From NCBI RefSeq assembly GCF_033343995.1, contig NZ_CP137573.1:5427001-5491000 (forward strand): 64,000 bases of DNA, read 5' to 3'. Below are positions 1 to 8,447 of this stretch, piece after piece. The position numbers and the translations under genes were made by a program. The first letter of the stretch is position 1; every line of letters starts with the position of its first letter. Origin of the DNA: Streptomyces sp. HUAS YS2 (lineage in GTDB: Bacteria; Actinomycetota; Actinomycetes; Streptomycetales; Streptomycetaceae). Below the pieces are notes generated by a model. It saw only the letters and a program-made list of their open reading frames with translations. It was not told the DNA's origin and did not search any database.

Positions 1-24
1 GCCATGATCGACTTCGGGGGGTAA

Positions 25-219
25 TTACCTCTTGATCGACTCCACGAAGGCCGCCCAGGCGGCGGTGGAGGGGAGCAGGACGGGGCCGTGGGGGACCTTG
101 GAGTCCCGTACGGGGACGATGCCGGCGACGCCGGCAGCGACCTCGATGCAGTTGCCGCTGTCGCCGTCGCTGTAGCTGCTCTTGCGCCACTGGGCGGTGC
201 TCAGGTCGTACTCGCGCAT
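25..219 (-). CDS. DUF397 domain protein
   Basis: A 64-residue protein that matches the DUF397 family in its order of features: an N-terminal WRKSSYS motif, then GNCIEVA, then VRDSKVPHGP. These small proteins are abundant in Streptomyces and are usually encoded next to a WhiJ-like helix-turn-helix regulator, as here; the pair has been linked to developmental control and likened to toxin-antitoxin modules. Its start lies inside the 3' end of the regulator gene (19 bases of overlap), so the two are probably translated from one message. The molecular function is not established. Family call is firm, role is inference. Confidence 0.9.
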   Translation of the reverse strand: MREYDLSTAQWRKSSYSDGDSGNCIEVAAGVAGIVPVRDSKVPHGPVLLPSTAAWAAFVESIKR

Positions 220-1034
220 CGTCTGTAGTCCTCCGCCGCCGACTCGAGCAGGGCCAGGGACGCCTTCGGCGACAGCGCGGCGACCCTGAGCAGATCGTAG
301 GCGGACTGTGCGCGCTTCACTACTGCCGGATCGTCCAGCAGGTTCCCCGAATACACGGCCTCTGTATAGGCGGTTGGGGGAGCGTCCTCGAACTCCATCA
401 GCCTGAGCGGCTTGCCCATCTGTGCGTACGCTCCGGCTGCGAACGGCAGCACCTGGAGCAGCAGCTGGCGTTCCCGCATCAGCGAGGACACGTGGTCGAG
501 TTGTTCCGCCATCTCGGCGGAGCTGCCTACCGGGACGCGGAGGGCGGTCTCGTGCAGGATGGCCCAGTACTCCGGCTGGCCGGAATTCTGCAGGATTCTC
601 TTCCGATCCATGCGTGCCCGTACCGCCTCGTCGACGTACTCGCTCGTCGCGAGAGGGTTGCTTGCCAGCGTCACGGCACGCGCGTACTCGGGCGTCTGCA
701 GCAGGCCGGGTATCACGGCGGGCTCGAACTCGCAGATCTTCGTTGCCAACCGCTCCAGCTCAGCCACCGGCGCGAAATAGTGGGCGTAAGGCGACTTGTC
801 GATCAGTGTGCGGCACAGCCGCTCGAAAAAACCATCGGTTTGTAGCGTCTCATCGATCCGTTGCGCCACATCCAACTGCGGTTTCCGAATCGCCTGTTCG
901 AACTGGCCGATGTATCCGCCCGAAACGAACACTCGCCGGCCGAGTTCCCCCTGCGTCATTCCCGCAGCCTCGCGGCGCCGTTTCAGCTCCGCGCCGAAGA
1001 ACTCCCACGCGTCCTGCCGTGCGCCTCTGGCCAT
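201..1034 (-). CDS. XRE-family helix-turn-helix regulator with DUF5753-type C-terminus (WhiJ-like)
   Basis: A 277-residue regulator. Residues about 12-70 form an XRE helix-turn-helix (LKRRREAAGMTQGELGRR, then a recognition-helix stretch ending IGQFEQAIRKP). The rest resembles the DUF5753 ligand or partner domain: an E-P-A-V-I-PGLLQTPEYARA stretch near residue 105, then a Y-W-A-ILHE-T-ALR segment. This architecture plus a downstream DUF397 gene is the standard WhiJ-type pair of streptomycetes. The start is preceded by GGGGAG. It is divergent from the small genes starting at 1151, so the roughly 115-base gap is a candidate control region for both directions. Confidence 0.92.
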   Translation of the reverse strand: MARGARQDAWEFFGAELKRRREAAGMTQGELGRRVFVSGGYIGQFEQAIRKPQLDVAQRIDETLQTDGFFERLCRTLIDKSPYAHYFAPVAELERLATKICEFEPAVIPGLLQTPEYARAVTLASNPLATSEYVDEAVRARMDRKRILQNSGQPEYWAILHETALRVPVGSSAEMAEQLDHVSSLMRERQLLLQVLPFAAGAYAQMGKPLRLMEFEDAPPTAYTEAVYSGNLLDDPAVVKRAQSAYDLLRVAALSPKASLALLESAAEDYRRCASTT

Positions 1035-1150
1035 GGATTAACTCCCCTGCCCTACGCGTTACTTGTAGCGACCGTGAGTCTCCCGATTCTACGGAAGAGC
1101 CCCCACCCTTGGTGCGGTAAGCGGGAAATGGATTCGGAAAGGGACCCCCG

Positions 1151-1384
1151 GTGCAGGAACAGGGCAGGAAGCGATCGTCGGAGTCCGTGAACGAGACGAG
1201 GGAGGTGATCGAGGAATTGCGCGCGGCGCTGGAGCGCAACGGAATCGTGCTGCCCTCGCTCGGGCTGGACGCCCTGTTCCTCGCCGCCGCGTCTCCTCGG
1301 TCGCTCATCGAATTGGGGCGCATCACGGTGGACACGGCCCGAAAGCTGGCCGCCGTGCTGCCGGAGGAAGGAGGTCGGTCATGA
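1151..1384 (+). CDS. small protein of unknown function
   Basis: A 77-residue, mostly helical protein starting at GTG 1151; a second GTG at 1187 would give a 65-residue product beginning with NETREVIEELRAALERNG. I recognise no domain. Codon use has the strong G/C third-position bias of real Streptomyces genes. The stop overlaps the ATG of the next gene in an ATGA, so the two are translationally coupled. It is divergent from the WhiJ-like regulator; small genes of this kind often accompany such regulators, which is the only hint of function. Confidence 0.65.
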   Translation: MQEQGRKRSSESVNETREVIEELRAALERNGIVLPSLGLDALFLAAASPRSLIELGRITVDTARKLAAVLPEEGGRS

Positions 1385-1599
1385 ATGGCCTGCCCATCGG
1401 GGCGTACGTCGTGGAGATCCGTACCGGACGGGTCGGCACGGTCATGGGGCACGTGGGGCCGTACCTCCAGCTGAGGCCGCTCGGGGGCGGCCGGGAGTGG
1501 GACTGCGAGCCGGACGGCGTGCGGGTCGCGACCGCGGCCGAGCGGCTCCGCGCCGCCACCGCGCACGTGAACGCACGGAGTCGTGGCGAAGTGCCCTGA
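1381..1599 (+). CDS. small protein of unknown function, possibly SH3-like
   Basis: A 72-residue protein coupled to the preceding gene by an ATGA overlap. The N-terminal 50 residues (IGAYVVEIRTGRVGTVMGHVGPYLQLRPLGGG, split here only by reading) look like a small beta barrel: G-x-V-V-D/E-x-x-T-G-R-V-G-x-V-M is typical of short SH3/KOW-like folds, but I cannot place it in a named family. The C-terminus is a short Ala/Arg-rich helix. Cytoplasmic by sequence. Function unknown. Confidence 0.68.
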   Translation: MNGLPIGAYVVEIRTGRVGTVMGHVGPYLQLRPLGGGREWDCEPDGVRVATAAERLRAATAHVNARSRGEVP

Positions 1600-1682
1600 A
1601 TCCCTCTCAACCCGTTCATTCCGGGCCCGCTCGTGCCGTCGTACCGGTCCGGGCGGGCCCGGTCGTACGGGACAATGGGGCC

Positions 1683-2432
1683 ATGAGTCTGTTCCGCGAC
1701 GACGGCATCGTGCTGCGCACCCAGAAGCTGGGTGAAGCGGACCGCATCATCACGATCCTCACGCGCGGTCACGGACGCGTACGCGCCGTCGCGCGCGGGG
1801 TGCGCCGGACGAAGTCGAAGTTCGGGGCGCGCCTCGAACCGTTCTCGCACGTCGACGTGCAGTTCTTCGCGCGCGGCAGCGATCTCGTCGGGCGCGGGCT
1901 GCCGCTCTGCACGCAGAGCGAGACCATTGCCGCGTACGGCGGCGGCATCGTCACGGACTACGCGCGGTACACCGCCGGTACGGCGATGCTGGAGACGGCC
2001 GAGCGGTTCACCGAGAACGAGGGCGAGCCGGCCGTCCAGCAGTACCTGCTGCTCGTCGGCGGGCTGCGGACGCTCGCCAACGGCGAGCACGCGCCGCACC
2101 TCGTCCTCGACGCGTTCCTCCTGCGCTCGCTGGCCGTGAACGGCTACGCGCCCAGCTTCGCCGACTGCGCGAAGTGCGGCATCCACGGGCCGAACCGGTT
2201 CTTCTCGGTCGCGGCCGGCGGGGTCGTATGCGGTGACTGCCGGGTGCCGGGCAGCGTCGTACCCTCTGCGGAGGCCATCGGCCTGCTCAGCGCGCTGCTC
2301 ACTGGCGACTGGGCGACGGCGGACTCGTGCGAGCCGCGTCACGTCCGGGAGGGCAGCGGGCTCGTGTCCGCCTATCTGCACTGGCACCTGGAGCGCGGCC
2401 TGCGCTCCCTGCGGTACGTAGAGAAGAGCTAG
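1683..2432 (+). CDS. recO: DNA repair protein RecO
   Basis: A 249-residue RecO, the usual length. It helps RecR and RecA load onto SSB-coated single-stranded DNA in recombinational gap repair. The N-terminal OB-fold is recognisable (FRDDGIVLRTQKLGEADRI, then GRVRAVARGVRRTKSKFG), and a four-cysteine zinc finger (CAKC near residue 160, CGDC about 20 residues later) matches family members with zinc. I chose the ATG at 1683 because it gives the canonical N-terminus; longer upstream readings lack homologous character. A GACAAT hexamer at 1671-1676, six bases before the ATG, suggests leaderless transcription. It is followed 13 bases later by uppS. Confidence 0.95.
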   Translation: MSLFRDDGIVLRTQKLGEADRIITILTRGHGRVRAVARGVRRTKSKFGARLEPFSHVDVQFFARGSDLVGRGLPLCTQSETIAAYGGGIVTDYARYTAGTAMLETAERFTENEGEPAVQQYLLLVGGLRTLANGEHAPHLVLDAFLLRSLAVNGYAPSFADCAKCGIHGPNRFFSVAAGGVVCGDCRVPGSVVPSAEAIGLLSALLTGDWATADSCEPRHVREGSGLVSAYLHWHLERGLRSLRYVEKS

Positions 2433-2445
2433 GAGATTCATCGCC

Positions 2446-3285
2446 ATGGCCATCGCACGACGCGGAATCCTCGGACGGCAGCGCCGGGAGTACAAGATCC
2501 CCGAGCCGCACCCGTCCGGTGCCCGCCCGCCGAAGCTCCCCGGTGAGCTGGTGCCGAACCACGTCGCCTGTGTGATGGACGGCAACGGCCGCTGGGCGAA
2601 GGAGCGTGGCCTGCCGCGCACCGAGGGGCACAAGGTCGGCGAGGGCGTCGTGCTCGACGTGCTCAAGGGCTGCCTGGAGATCGGCGTGAAGAACCTCTCG
2701 CTCTATGCCTTCTCCACCGAGAACTGGAAGCGGTCGCCCGAGGAGGTCCGCTTCCTGATGAACTTCAACCGGGACGTCATCCGCCGCCGCCGCGACGAGA
2801 TGGACGAGCTGGGCATCCGGATCCGCTGGGTCGGCCGGATGCCGAAGATGTGGAAGTCGGTCGTCCAGGAGCTCCAGGTCGCGCAGGAGCAGACGAAGAA
2901 CAACGACGCGATGACGCTGTACTTCTGCGTCAACTACGGCGGGCGCGCGGAGGTCGCGGACGCGGCACAGGCGATCGCGCGGGACGTCGCCGCGGGGAAG
3001 CTGGACCCGGCGAAGGTCAACGAGAAGACCTTCCAGAAGTACCTGTACTACCCGGACATGCCGGACGTCGACCTGTTCCTGCGGCCCAGCGGCGAGCAGC
3101 GCACCTCGAACTACCTGATCTGGCAGAGCAGCTACGCCGAGATGATCTTCCAGGACGTGCTGTGGCCGGACTTCGACCGGCGTGACCTGTGGCGGGCCTG
3201 CGTCGAGTACGCCTCCCGCGACCGCCGCTTCGGCGGCGTCGACCCGGCGGACCTCGCCGTCCTGGAGAAGGCCCGCAAGGCATGA
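2446..3285 (+). CDS. uppS: cis-prenyltransferase (isoprenyl diphosphate synthase, UppS type)
   Basis: A 279-residue cis-prenyl chain elongating enzyme that condenses isopentenyl diphosphate onto an allylic primer to make the C50-C55 lipid carrier for peptidoglycan and wall polymer synthesis. The diagnostic MDGNGRWA motif with its catalytic Asp is near residue 43, and the substrate-binding block LRPSGEQRTSNYLIWQS is near residue 206. A GGAG ribosome site lies about 10 bases upstream. The stop overlaps the next start (ATGA at 3282). Streptomycetes carry more than one such enzyme, so product chain length cannot be read from sequence. Confidence 0.95.
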   Translation: MAIARRGILGRQRREYKIPEPHPSGARPPKLPGELVPNHVACVMDGNGRWAKERGLPRTEGHKVGEGVVLDVLKGCLEIGVKNLSLYAFSTENWKRSPEEVRFLMNFNRDVIRRRRDEMDELGIRIRWVGRMPKMWKSVVQELQVAQEQTKNNDAMTLYFCVNYGGRAEVADAAQAIARDVAAGKLDPAKVNEKTFQKYLYYPDMPDVDLFLRPSGEQRTSNYLIWQSSYAEMIFQDVLWPDFDRRDLWRACVEYASRDRRFGGVDPADLAVLEKARKA

Positions 3286-3836
3286 CGGGGGCGGGGGGCG
3301 TCGAGGTGCAGGACCGCGTGGAGCTGGCGTACGTGCCGGAGCTCGCGGACTCGGTGGGCGCGATCCGGGCCCGGGGGAAGGCCACGCCGGCGGGGCGGCT
3401 GCAGAACGGTGTGGGGCTGATCGCCGCGGTCGGCGCGCTCTACTCGCTGGTGGTCAGCTTCGACGGGCCGGGCGGCCGTCCCGCCTACGCGTCGGTCTTC
3501 GTGTGCCTGCTCGCGCTGGTGTTCATCCTGGGCCTGATGGTGCTGACGCCCACGCTCCAGGGACGGCAGGTGCACCGGCTGTACGCCTCCCAGGGCGAGT
3601 TCCGGACCGTCGTGGACGACGCGACCGGACTGACCCTGATGGCACGGGACATCGACATGACGTACCGGTGGCCGTTGATGAGCCGGTACACCGAGACCGA
3701 CGACCTCTTCGTGATGATGTCACCCGACAAGAACGGGGTCGGCCTCGTCGTCCTGCCCAAGCGCGGCCTCGCCACGGGGGACGCGGACCGGCTGCGCGCG
3801 ATCCTGGACCGACGCTCGCAGCGGGCCGGCCGCTGA
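3282..3836 (+). CDS. YcxB-like membrane protein
   Basis: A 184-residue protein with two hydrophobic segments at about residues 45-60 and 68-88, followed by a C-terminal beta-rich domain of the YcxB-like type (FRTVVDDATGLTL, YRWPLMSRYTETDDLF, VVLPKRGL). I start it at the ATG inside the uppS stop overlap. Function of the family is unknown; the coupling to uppS suggests co-expression rather than a defined joint pathway. The C-terminal domain likely faces the cytoplasm. Confidence 0.8.
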   Translation: MTGAGGVEVQDRVELAYVPELADSVGAIRARGKATPAGRLQNGVGLIAAVGALYSLVVSFDGPGGRPAYASVFVCLLALVFILGLMVLTPTLQGRQVHRLYASQGEFRTVVDDATGLTLMARDIDMTYRWPLMSRYTETDDLFVMMSPDKNGVGLVVLPKRGLATGDADRLRAILDRRSQRAGR

Positions 3837-4005
3837 GTCTCGAGGAACTGGCTTTCTCTACGCAGAGTGACTGCCATCGCGGCAGGGAACCGGACGCCAC
3901 TCCAACAGGGTCGCTCCGCGTGACGGTTCTCTGCCGCCGTGCTCGGCTGGGACTGCCAGGCCGAAGCGACGGGCCTCGGCCGCGAGCAGAGGAGCACGAA
4001 CCGTC

Positions 4006-6231
4006 ATGGCAGTCACCACGGACCCCACGTCACTCGACGGGCACGCCCAGCCGGCGCAGGTCTACAAGATCGAGGACCTGATCAGACCGTCCGAGGTGGA
4101 GCAGCTGACCGAAGCGGTGTCCACCCTGCCCGAAGGGCCGGAACAGACGGCCCAGCTCCAGGCGAAAGTGGCACAGCTGGAAGCACACATCGCGCTCAGG
4201 GACGCGGCGGATTCCACACCGCGGCTGGTGCGCGGGCGGTATCGCAGCGCCGGTGCACAGCAGCAGCTGGAGCTGCGTGTCGACGTGGACGGCTTCAGGC
4301 CGACCATGCGGGTGAGCGGCGACTTCTTCCAGACCACCGGCGCCACCACCAGTTACGTCGGTTCCTTCATCGTCGAGGCGCCGACGATCACCTCCGAACC
4401 CGGGGTGGTCAAGATCGAAGGGCAGGGAAGGTTCAGCTTCCCCGTCGCCTCACGGCATGTGCGCGTGACCATTCCGCGCGGGGCCGGGGGGCCGCCGCAG
4501 CCGGGCATGGCGATCGTGCAGTTCTCGGCGGGCCCCGAGGGGTCCGCACCGACCGCGACGTTCCAGTGCGCGTTCATGTCCCCGCACTTCCGGAGCATCC
4601 AGCTGGAACAGGACTCCGTCGCCGGGACCGTGCCGTTCGTCTCGTACGACACCGGCTCGCTTCCGCAGCCCGCCTCGAGCCCCGCGCGCGTCCTGAGCGT
4701 GCCGAAGGCGTACGACGAGGCGGGCATCGAGGTGCAGACGGCCGGGGTTCCCAGCGTCATCGACACCTCCGGTGCCGGCGCTGACGCCACGTGGGACGAC
4801 GCCGAGCTGCACAATGCGATGGTCAACCACTTCAGCCTCTGGCAGGACGCTCCCCTGTGGCGTCTTTGGATGCTGGTGGCCACGTCCTATGTGGACCCCA
4901 CCGTCCGAGGGATCATGTTCGACGGTCTCGGCGCCTTCCAGAGGCAGGGCAGCGCGGTCTTCCATGACAAGATCAAGGGTTCCGACCCGGCCAGCCAGCG
5001 GGCGCAGCTGCGGACCTACGTCCACGAGCTGGGCCACGCGTTCAACCTGCTCCACTCGTTCCAGAAGGACCTTGCCGTCCCGCCGCAGCCCCTGGGTCCC
5101 AACGGGGGTCTGGGCGATCTGTCGTGGATGAACTACGTGCAGAACTTCCAGCCCCCGCCGCCGGCACCGGGCGGCCCCGCCGCCTACTGGGCCGCGTTCC
5201 CCTTCCAGTTCACGGAGAACGAGCTCATCCACCTGCGGCACGGCTTCCACCGCAACGTGGTCATGGGCGGGCAGCCGTTCGGACTCGGCGCCGCCGAGGT
5301 CGACCCGGACCTCTTCGGTGATCCCCTGGCCGACAACTCGGGCCTCGCCCTGGAGCTGCGCTCCGAGAACGCCTTCCGGTTCGGCCAGCCCGTCGTGGTC
5401 GAACTCCGGCTGTCCACCACCGACCAGCGTGGACGCAGCACCCACGGGCGGCTGGACCCCAAGGACGGCCTCACCAGCATCGCCATCTGCGGCCCGTCCG
5501 GCGAGACGAGGATCTACCGGCCGCCGATGACGCGCTGCGTGGAGACGGAGACCGAGGTCCGGCTGGACGCCGAGCGGCCCGCGATCTACGAGAGCTTCTA
5601 CATCGGCTACGGCAAGGACGGCCTGTACTTCCAGCAGCCCGGCCGCTACCAGCTGCGGGCCCAGTACATCGCGTCGGACGGCTCCCGGGTGCTCTCCCAG
5701 GTCCACCAGGTGACCGTCCGCTCGCCCCGCACGGAGCAGGACGAGAACGTCGCCGAGCTGATGATGGGCGACGAGCAGGGCATGCTCTTCCACCTCCTCG
5801 GCTCCGACAGCGAGATGCTCAGCTCCGGGAACATGGCCCTGGAGGAGGTGCTCGACCGGTACTCCGACCACCCGCTCGCGGTCTACCCGCAGCTGGTCAA
5901 GGGCGCCAACGCCTCCCGGGACTTCAAGTACCTCAGCGCGGACAAGCGGCTGACCACGAGGTCCGCCGACCCCAGCGAGAGCATCCGGAACCTGGACCGG
6001 GTCGTCGACGCCACACTGGCGGACCGGGGCGTCGACAACCTCACCCTGGGCTGGGCGATGAAGCGCCGCGCCCGCATGGAGGCCAGGGCCGGTGACCCCG
6101 ATCGGGCCCGGCGGACGATGGACCGGATGGTCGAGGTGATCCGCGAGCGGACTTACAGCCCCGCCGTGCACCGGGACATCGAGGCGGAGGCGGAGCGCGT
6201 CAAGGAGGAAGTCACCCGCGAGAACCGGTAG
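4006..6231 (+). CDS. large metzincin-like zinc metalloprotease, no signal peptide
   Basis: A 741-residue protein. Near residue 340 it carries HELGHAFNLLH, which fits the metzincin zinc pattern HExxHxxxxxH (H340, E341, H344, H350). A candidate Met-turn SWMNY follows at about residue 375. Residues 1-80 contain a helical stretch (IEDLIRPSEVEQL, then a heptad-like LQAKVAQLEAHIAL), residues about 80-220 look beta-rich, and the C-terminal 200 residues are helical with repeat-like packing (RARMEARAGDPDRARRTMDRM). There is no signal peptide or membrane segment, which is unusual for a metzincin. The family Gly between the zinc ligands is replaced by Asn. It has its own GAGGAGC ribosome site and stands alone. 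Proteolytic activity is inferred. Confidence 0.78.
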   Translation: MAVTTDPTSLDGHAQPAQVYKIEDLIRPSEVEQLTEAVSTLPEGPEQTAQLQAKVAQLEAHIALRDAADSTPRLVRGRYRSAGAQQQLELRVDVDGFRPTMRVSGDFFQTTGATTSYVGSFIVEAPTITSEPGVVKIEGQGRFSFPVASRHVRVTIPRGAGGPPQPGMAIVQFSAGPEGSAPTATFQCAFMSPHFRSIQLEQDSVAGTVPFVSYDTGSLPQPASSPARVLSVPKAYDEAGIEVQTAGVPSVIDTSGAGADATWDDAELHNAMVNHFSLWQDAPLWRLWMLVATSYVDPTVRGIMFDGLGAFQRQGSAVFHDKIKGSDPASQRAQLRTYVHELGHAFNLLHSFQKDLAVPPQPLGPNGGLGDLSWMNYVQNFQPPPPAPGGPAAYWAAFPFQFTENELIHLRHGFHRNVVMGGQPFGLGAAEVDPDLFGDPLADNSGLALELRSENAFRFGQPVVVELRLSTTDQRGRSTHGRLDPKDGLTSIAICGPSGETRIYRPPMTRCVETETEVRLDAERPAIYESFYIGYGKDGLYFQQPGRYQLRAQYIASDGSRVLSQVHQVTVRSPRTEQDENVAELMMGDEQGMLFHLLGSDSEMLSSGNMALEEVLDRYSDHPLAVYPQLVKGANASRDFKYLSADKRLTTRSADPSESIRNLDRVVDATLADRGVDNLTLGWAMKRRARMEARAGDPDRARRTMDRMVEVIRERTYSPAVHRDIEAEAERVKEEVTRENR

Positions 6232-6241
6232 CGAACGCGAC

Positions 6242-6280
6242 GTACCCCGCCGTGCCGGTGATGCCGGCACGGCGGGGTAC
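6242..6280. terminator. bidirectional terminator hairpin
   Basis: A perfect 17-base inverted repeat (GTACCCCGCCGTGCCGG and its complement) with a 5-base loop, lying between the convergent metalloprotease gene and zur. It can serve both strands. There is no T-run, as is common in this genus. Confidence 0.85.
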
Positions 6281-6300
6281 GGATGCGGTTCCCGGGGCCG

Positions 6301-6723
6301 TCAGCCCTCGGCGGCTGCCTCCGCGCACTCCGCGCAGGTGCCGAAGATCTCCACGGTGTGCGCCACGTTCACGTACCCGTGCTGGGACGCGATCGTCTCC
6401 GCCCACTGCTCCACCGCCGGGCCCTCCACCTCGACGGCCTTGCCGCACACGCGGCAGACCAGGTGGTGGTGGTGCTCGCCGGACGAGCAGCGGCGGTACA
6501 CCGCCTCGCCGTCGCTGGTGCGCAGCACGTCGACCTCGCCGGCCTCCGCCAGCGACTGCAGCGTGCGATAGACCGTGGTCAGGCCGACCGAGTCGCCGCG
6601 GTGCTTGAGCATGTCGTGCAGCTCCTGCGCGCTGCGGAACTCGTCCACCTCGTTCAGCGCCGCCGAAACGGCGGCCCGCTGCCGGGTCGACCGGCCGCGT
6701 ACGGGGGGTCCTGCCGTCGCCAC
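6301..6723 (-). CDS. zur: Fur-family zinc uptake regulator Zur
   Basis: A 140-residue Fur-family repressor. The winged helix is in the N-terminal half (FRSAQELHDMLKHRG, then GLTTVYRTLQSLAEAGEVD). The dimerisation half has HHHHLVCRVCGKAVEVEG and a terminal CAEC, giving the two CxxC pairs of the structural zinc site. With zinc bound, Zur represses zinc uptake genes. The assignment to Zur rather than Fur or Nur rests on its place as last gene behind znuACB, with a 46-base gap. The start is GTG with GAGGAGG just upstream. Autoregulation through the operon promoter is inferred. Confidence 0.94.
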   Translation of the reverse strand: MATAGPPVRGRSTRQRAAVSAALNEVDEFRSAQELHDMLKHRGDSVGLTTVYRTLQSLAEAGEVDVLRTSDGEAVYRRCSSGEHHHHLVCRVCGKAVEVEGPAVEQWAETIASQHGYVNVAHTVEIFGTCAECAEAAAEG

Positions 6724-6769
6724 AGGTGCCTCCTCACAAGTCGAATGCCGCTGCCATTCTGCCAGGCGG

Positions 6770-7660
6770 CTAGACCGTGACGTCGTCCGTGGCCCTGCGC
6801 GTGGCCGGGACGGCCACGTCGCACGCGGCGGCGGCCGTCTCGGCGGCCCTGGCCCGGCGCCGGGCCAGCGGGGCCGCGAGGGCGGTCAGGACGACGAAGG
6901 CGCCGATCGCGTACAGCACGATCGTCGCGCCGGGGGACACGTCCTGGTAGTACGTCGTGATCGTGCCGGCCAGGGTCACGCCGGTGCCGATCAGCACGGC
7001 GATCACGAAGGTCGCGCGGAACGAGCGGGACAGCTGCTGGGCCGCGGCGACCGGGACCACCATCAGGGCGCTGACCAGCAGCAGGCCGACGACCCGCATC
7101 GCGACGGTGACGGTGACCGCGGCGGTGATCGCGATCAGCAGGTTCAGGAAGCGCACCGGCAGGCCGGTGACGCGGGCGAACTCCTCGTCCTGGCTGACCG
7201 CGAACAGCTGGCGGCGCAGGCCCACGGTCACCAGGATCACGAAGGCGGCGAGCAGTGCGATCGCGGTGACGTCCTCCTGCGAGACCGTCGACAGCGAGCC
7301 GAAGAGGTACGAGAGCAGGTTGGCGTTGGAGCCGTCGGCCAGGTCGATGAGCACGACACCGCCGGCCATGCCGCCGTAGAACAGCAGCGCGAGCGCTATG
7401 TCGCCGCGGGTGCGGCCGTACGCCCGGATCAGCTCCATGACGACGGCGCCGGCGACGGCGACGAGGGTGGCCGTCCACACCGGGTTGGTCGACATGAGGA
7501 AGCCGAGGCCGACACCGGTCATGGCGACGTGGCCGATGCCGTCGCCCATCAGCGCCTGGCGGCGCTGGACGAGGAAGATGCCGACGGCGGGCGCGGTGAT
7601 GCCGACGAGCACGGCCGCGAGGAGCGCCCGCAGCATGAAGTCGTCCTGCAGGAATTCCAT
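6770..7660 (-). CDS. znuB: zinc ABC transporter permease ZnuB
   Basis: A 296-residue ABC-3 type permease with eight to nine hydrophobic segments. Recognisable family blocks are QRRQALMGDGIGHVAMTGVG near residue 33 and VGLLLVSALMVVPVAAA near residue 195. It forms the membrane channel of the zinc importer with ZnuC and receives zinc from ZnuA. The start lies two bases after the znuC stop. The C-terminal 30 residues are hydrophilic and Arg/Ala-rich, a cytoplasmic tail. Confidence 0.94.
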   Translation of the reverse strand: MEFLQDDFMLRALLAAVLVGITAPAVGIFLVQRRQALMGDGIGHVAMTGVGLGFLMSTNPVWTATLVAVAGAVVMELIRAYGRTRGDIALALLFYGGMAGGVVLIDLADGSNANLLSYLFGSLSTVSQEDVTAIALLAAFVILVTVGLRRQLFAVSQDEEFARVTGLPVRFLNLLIAITAAVTVTVAMRVVGLLLVSALMVVPVAAAQQLSRSFRATFVIAVLIGTGVTLAGTITTYYQDVSPGATIVLYAIGAFVVLTALAAPLARRRARAAETAAAACDVAVPATRRATDDVTV

Positions 7661-7662
7661 GA

Positions 7663-8439
7663 TCAGCTCAGCAGTCCCGTGCGGAGCGGCTCGTCGGCCG
7701 CGTGCGGATGTACGTGGTCGTGGCCGGGCAGCGCGTGCTGGCCGACGGCCTTCGGGGGCGGCCCGTCGTGGACGACGCAGCCGTCGCGGAGCACGACGGC
7801 GCGGTCGATGAGGGGCTCCAGCGGGCCGAGTTCGTGCAGCACGAGGAGGACGGACGCGCCGCCGGCGACCTGCTCGCGCAGGGTGTCGGCGAGGATCTCC
7901 TGGCTGGCCAGGTCGACGCCGGCCATCGGCTCGTCCATGATCAGCAGCTCGGGTTCGGCGGCGAGCGCGCGGGCGATCAGCACGCGCTGGTGCTGGCCGC
8001 CGGAGAGCGCGGCGACGGAGTCCTTGGCGCGGTCGGCGAGGCCGACCAGGTCGATCGCCCGGTCGACGGCGGCCCGGTCGGCCTTGCCCAGCAGGCCGAA
8101 GCGGCGGCGGGACAGTCGGCCGGAGGTGACGACCTCACGGATCGTGGCGGGGACGCCGCCGGCGGCGGTGGTGCGCTGGGGCACGTAGCCGACGCGGGCC
8201 CAGTCGCGGAACCGCTTCAGTTCGGTGCCGAACAGCTCGACGGTGCCGCCGGTGAGCGGGACCTGCCCGATCACGGACCGGACGGCGGTCGACTTGCCGG
8301 AGCCGTTGGCGCCGAGCAGGGCGACGACCTCGCCGCGCCCGACGGCCAGGTCCACGCCGCGCAGGACGGGGCGCGCGCCGAGCGCCGCCGTGGCGCCGCG
8401 GACGGATATGACGGGGGCGTCCGTGACTGCGTTGCTCAT
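7663..8439 (-). CDS. znuC: zinc ABC transporter ATPase ZnuC
   Basis: A 258-residue ABC ATPase with Walker A GANGSGKS near residue 44, signature LSGGQHQRV, and Walker B LLIMDEPMAGVD. It powers zinc import through ZnuB. I chose the ATG at 8439 over a GTG four codons earlier because it is preceded by a purine-rich GAGAG and gives the usual N-terminus. The gene follows znuA by only a few bases and precedes znuB directly, forming one operon with zur. Confidence 0.94.
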   Translation of the reverse strand: MSNAVTDAPVISVRGATAALGARPVLRGVDLAVGRGEVVALLGANGSGKSTAVRSVIGQVPLTGGTVELFGTELKRFRDWARVGYVPQRTTAAGGVPATIREVVTSGRLSRRRFGLLGKADRAAVDRAIDLVGLADRAKDSVAALSGGQHQRVLIARALAAEPELLIMDEPMAGVDLASQEILADTLREQVAGGASVLLVLHELGPLEPLIDRAVVLRDGCVVHDGPPPKAVGQHALPGHDHVHPHAADEPLRTGLLS

Positions 8440-8447
8440 GACTGCTC

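Noticed and set aside
1..24. Plus-strand reading ending in TAA at 22-24 (AMIDFGG), possibly the C-terminus of a gene from the left
   Set aside because: Eight codons are too few to assign; it could be chance.
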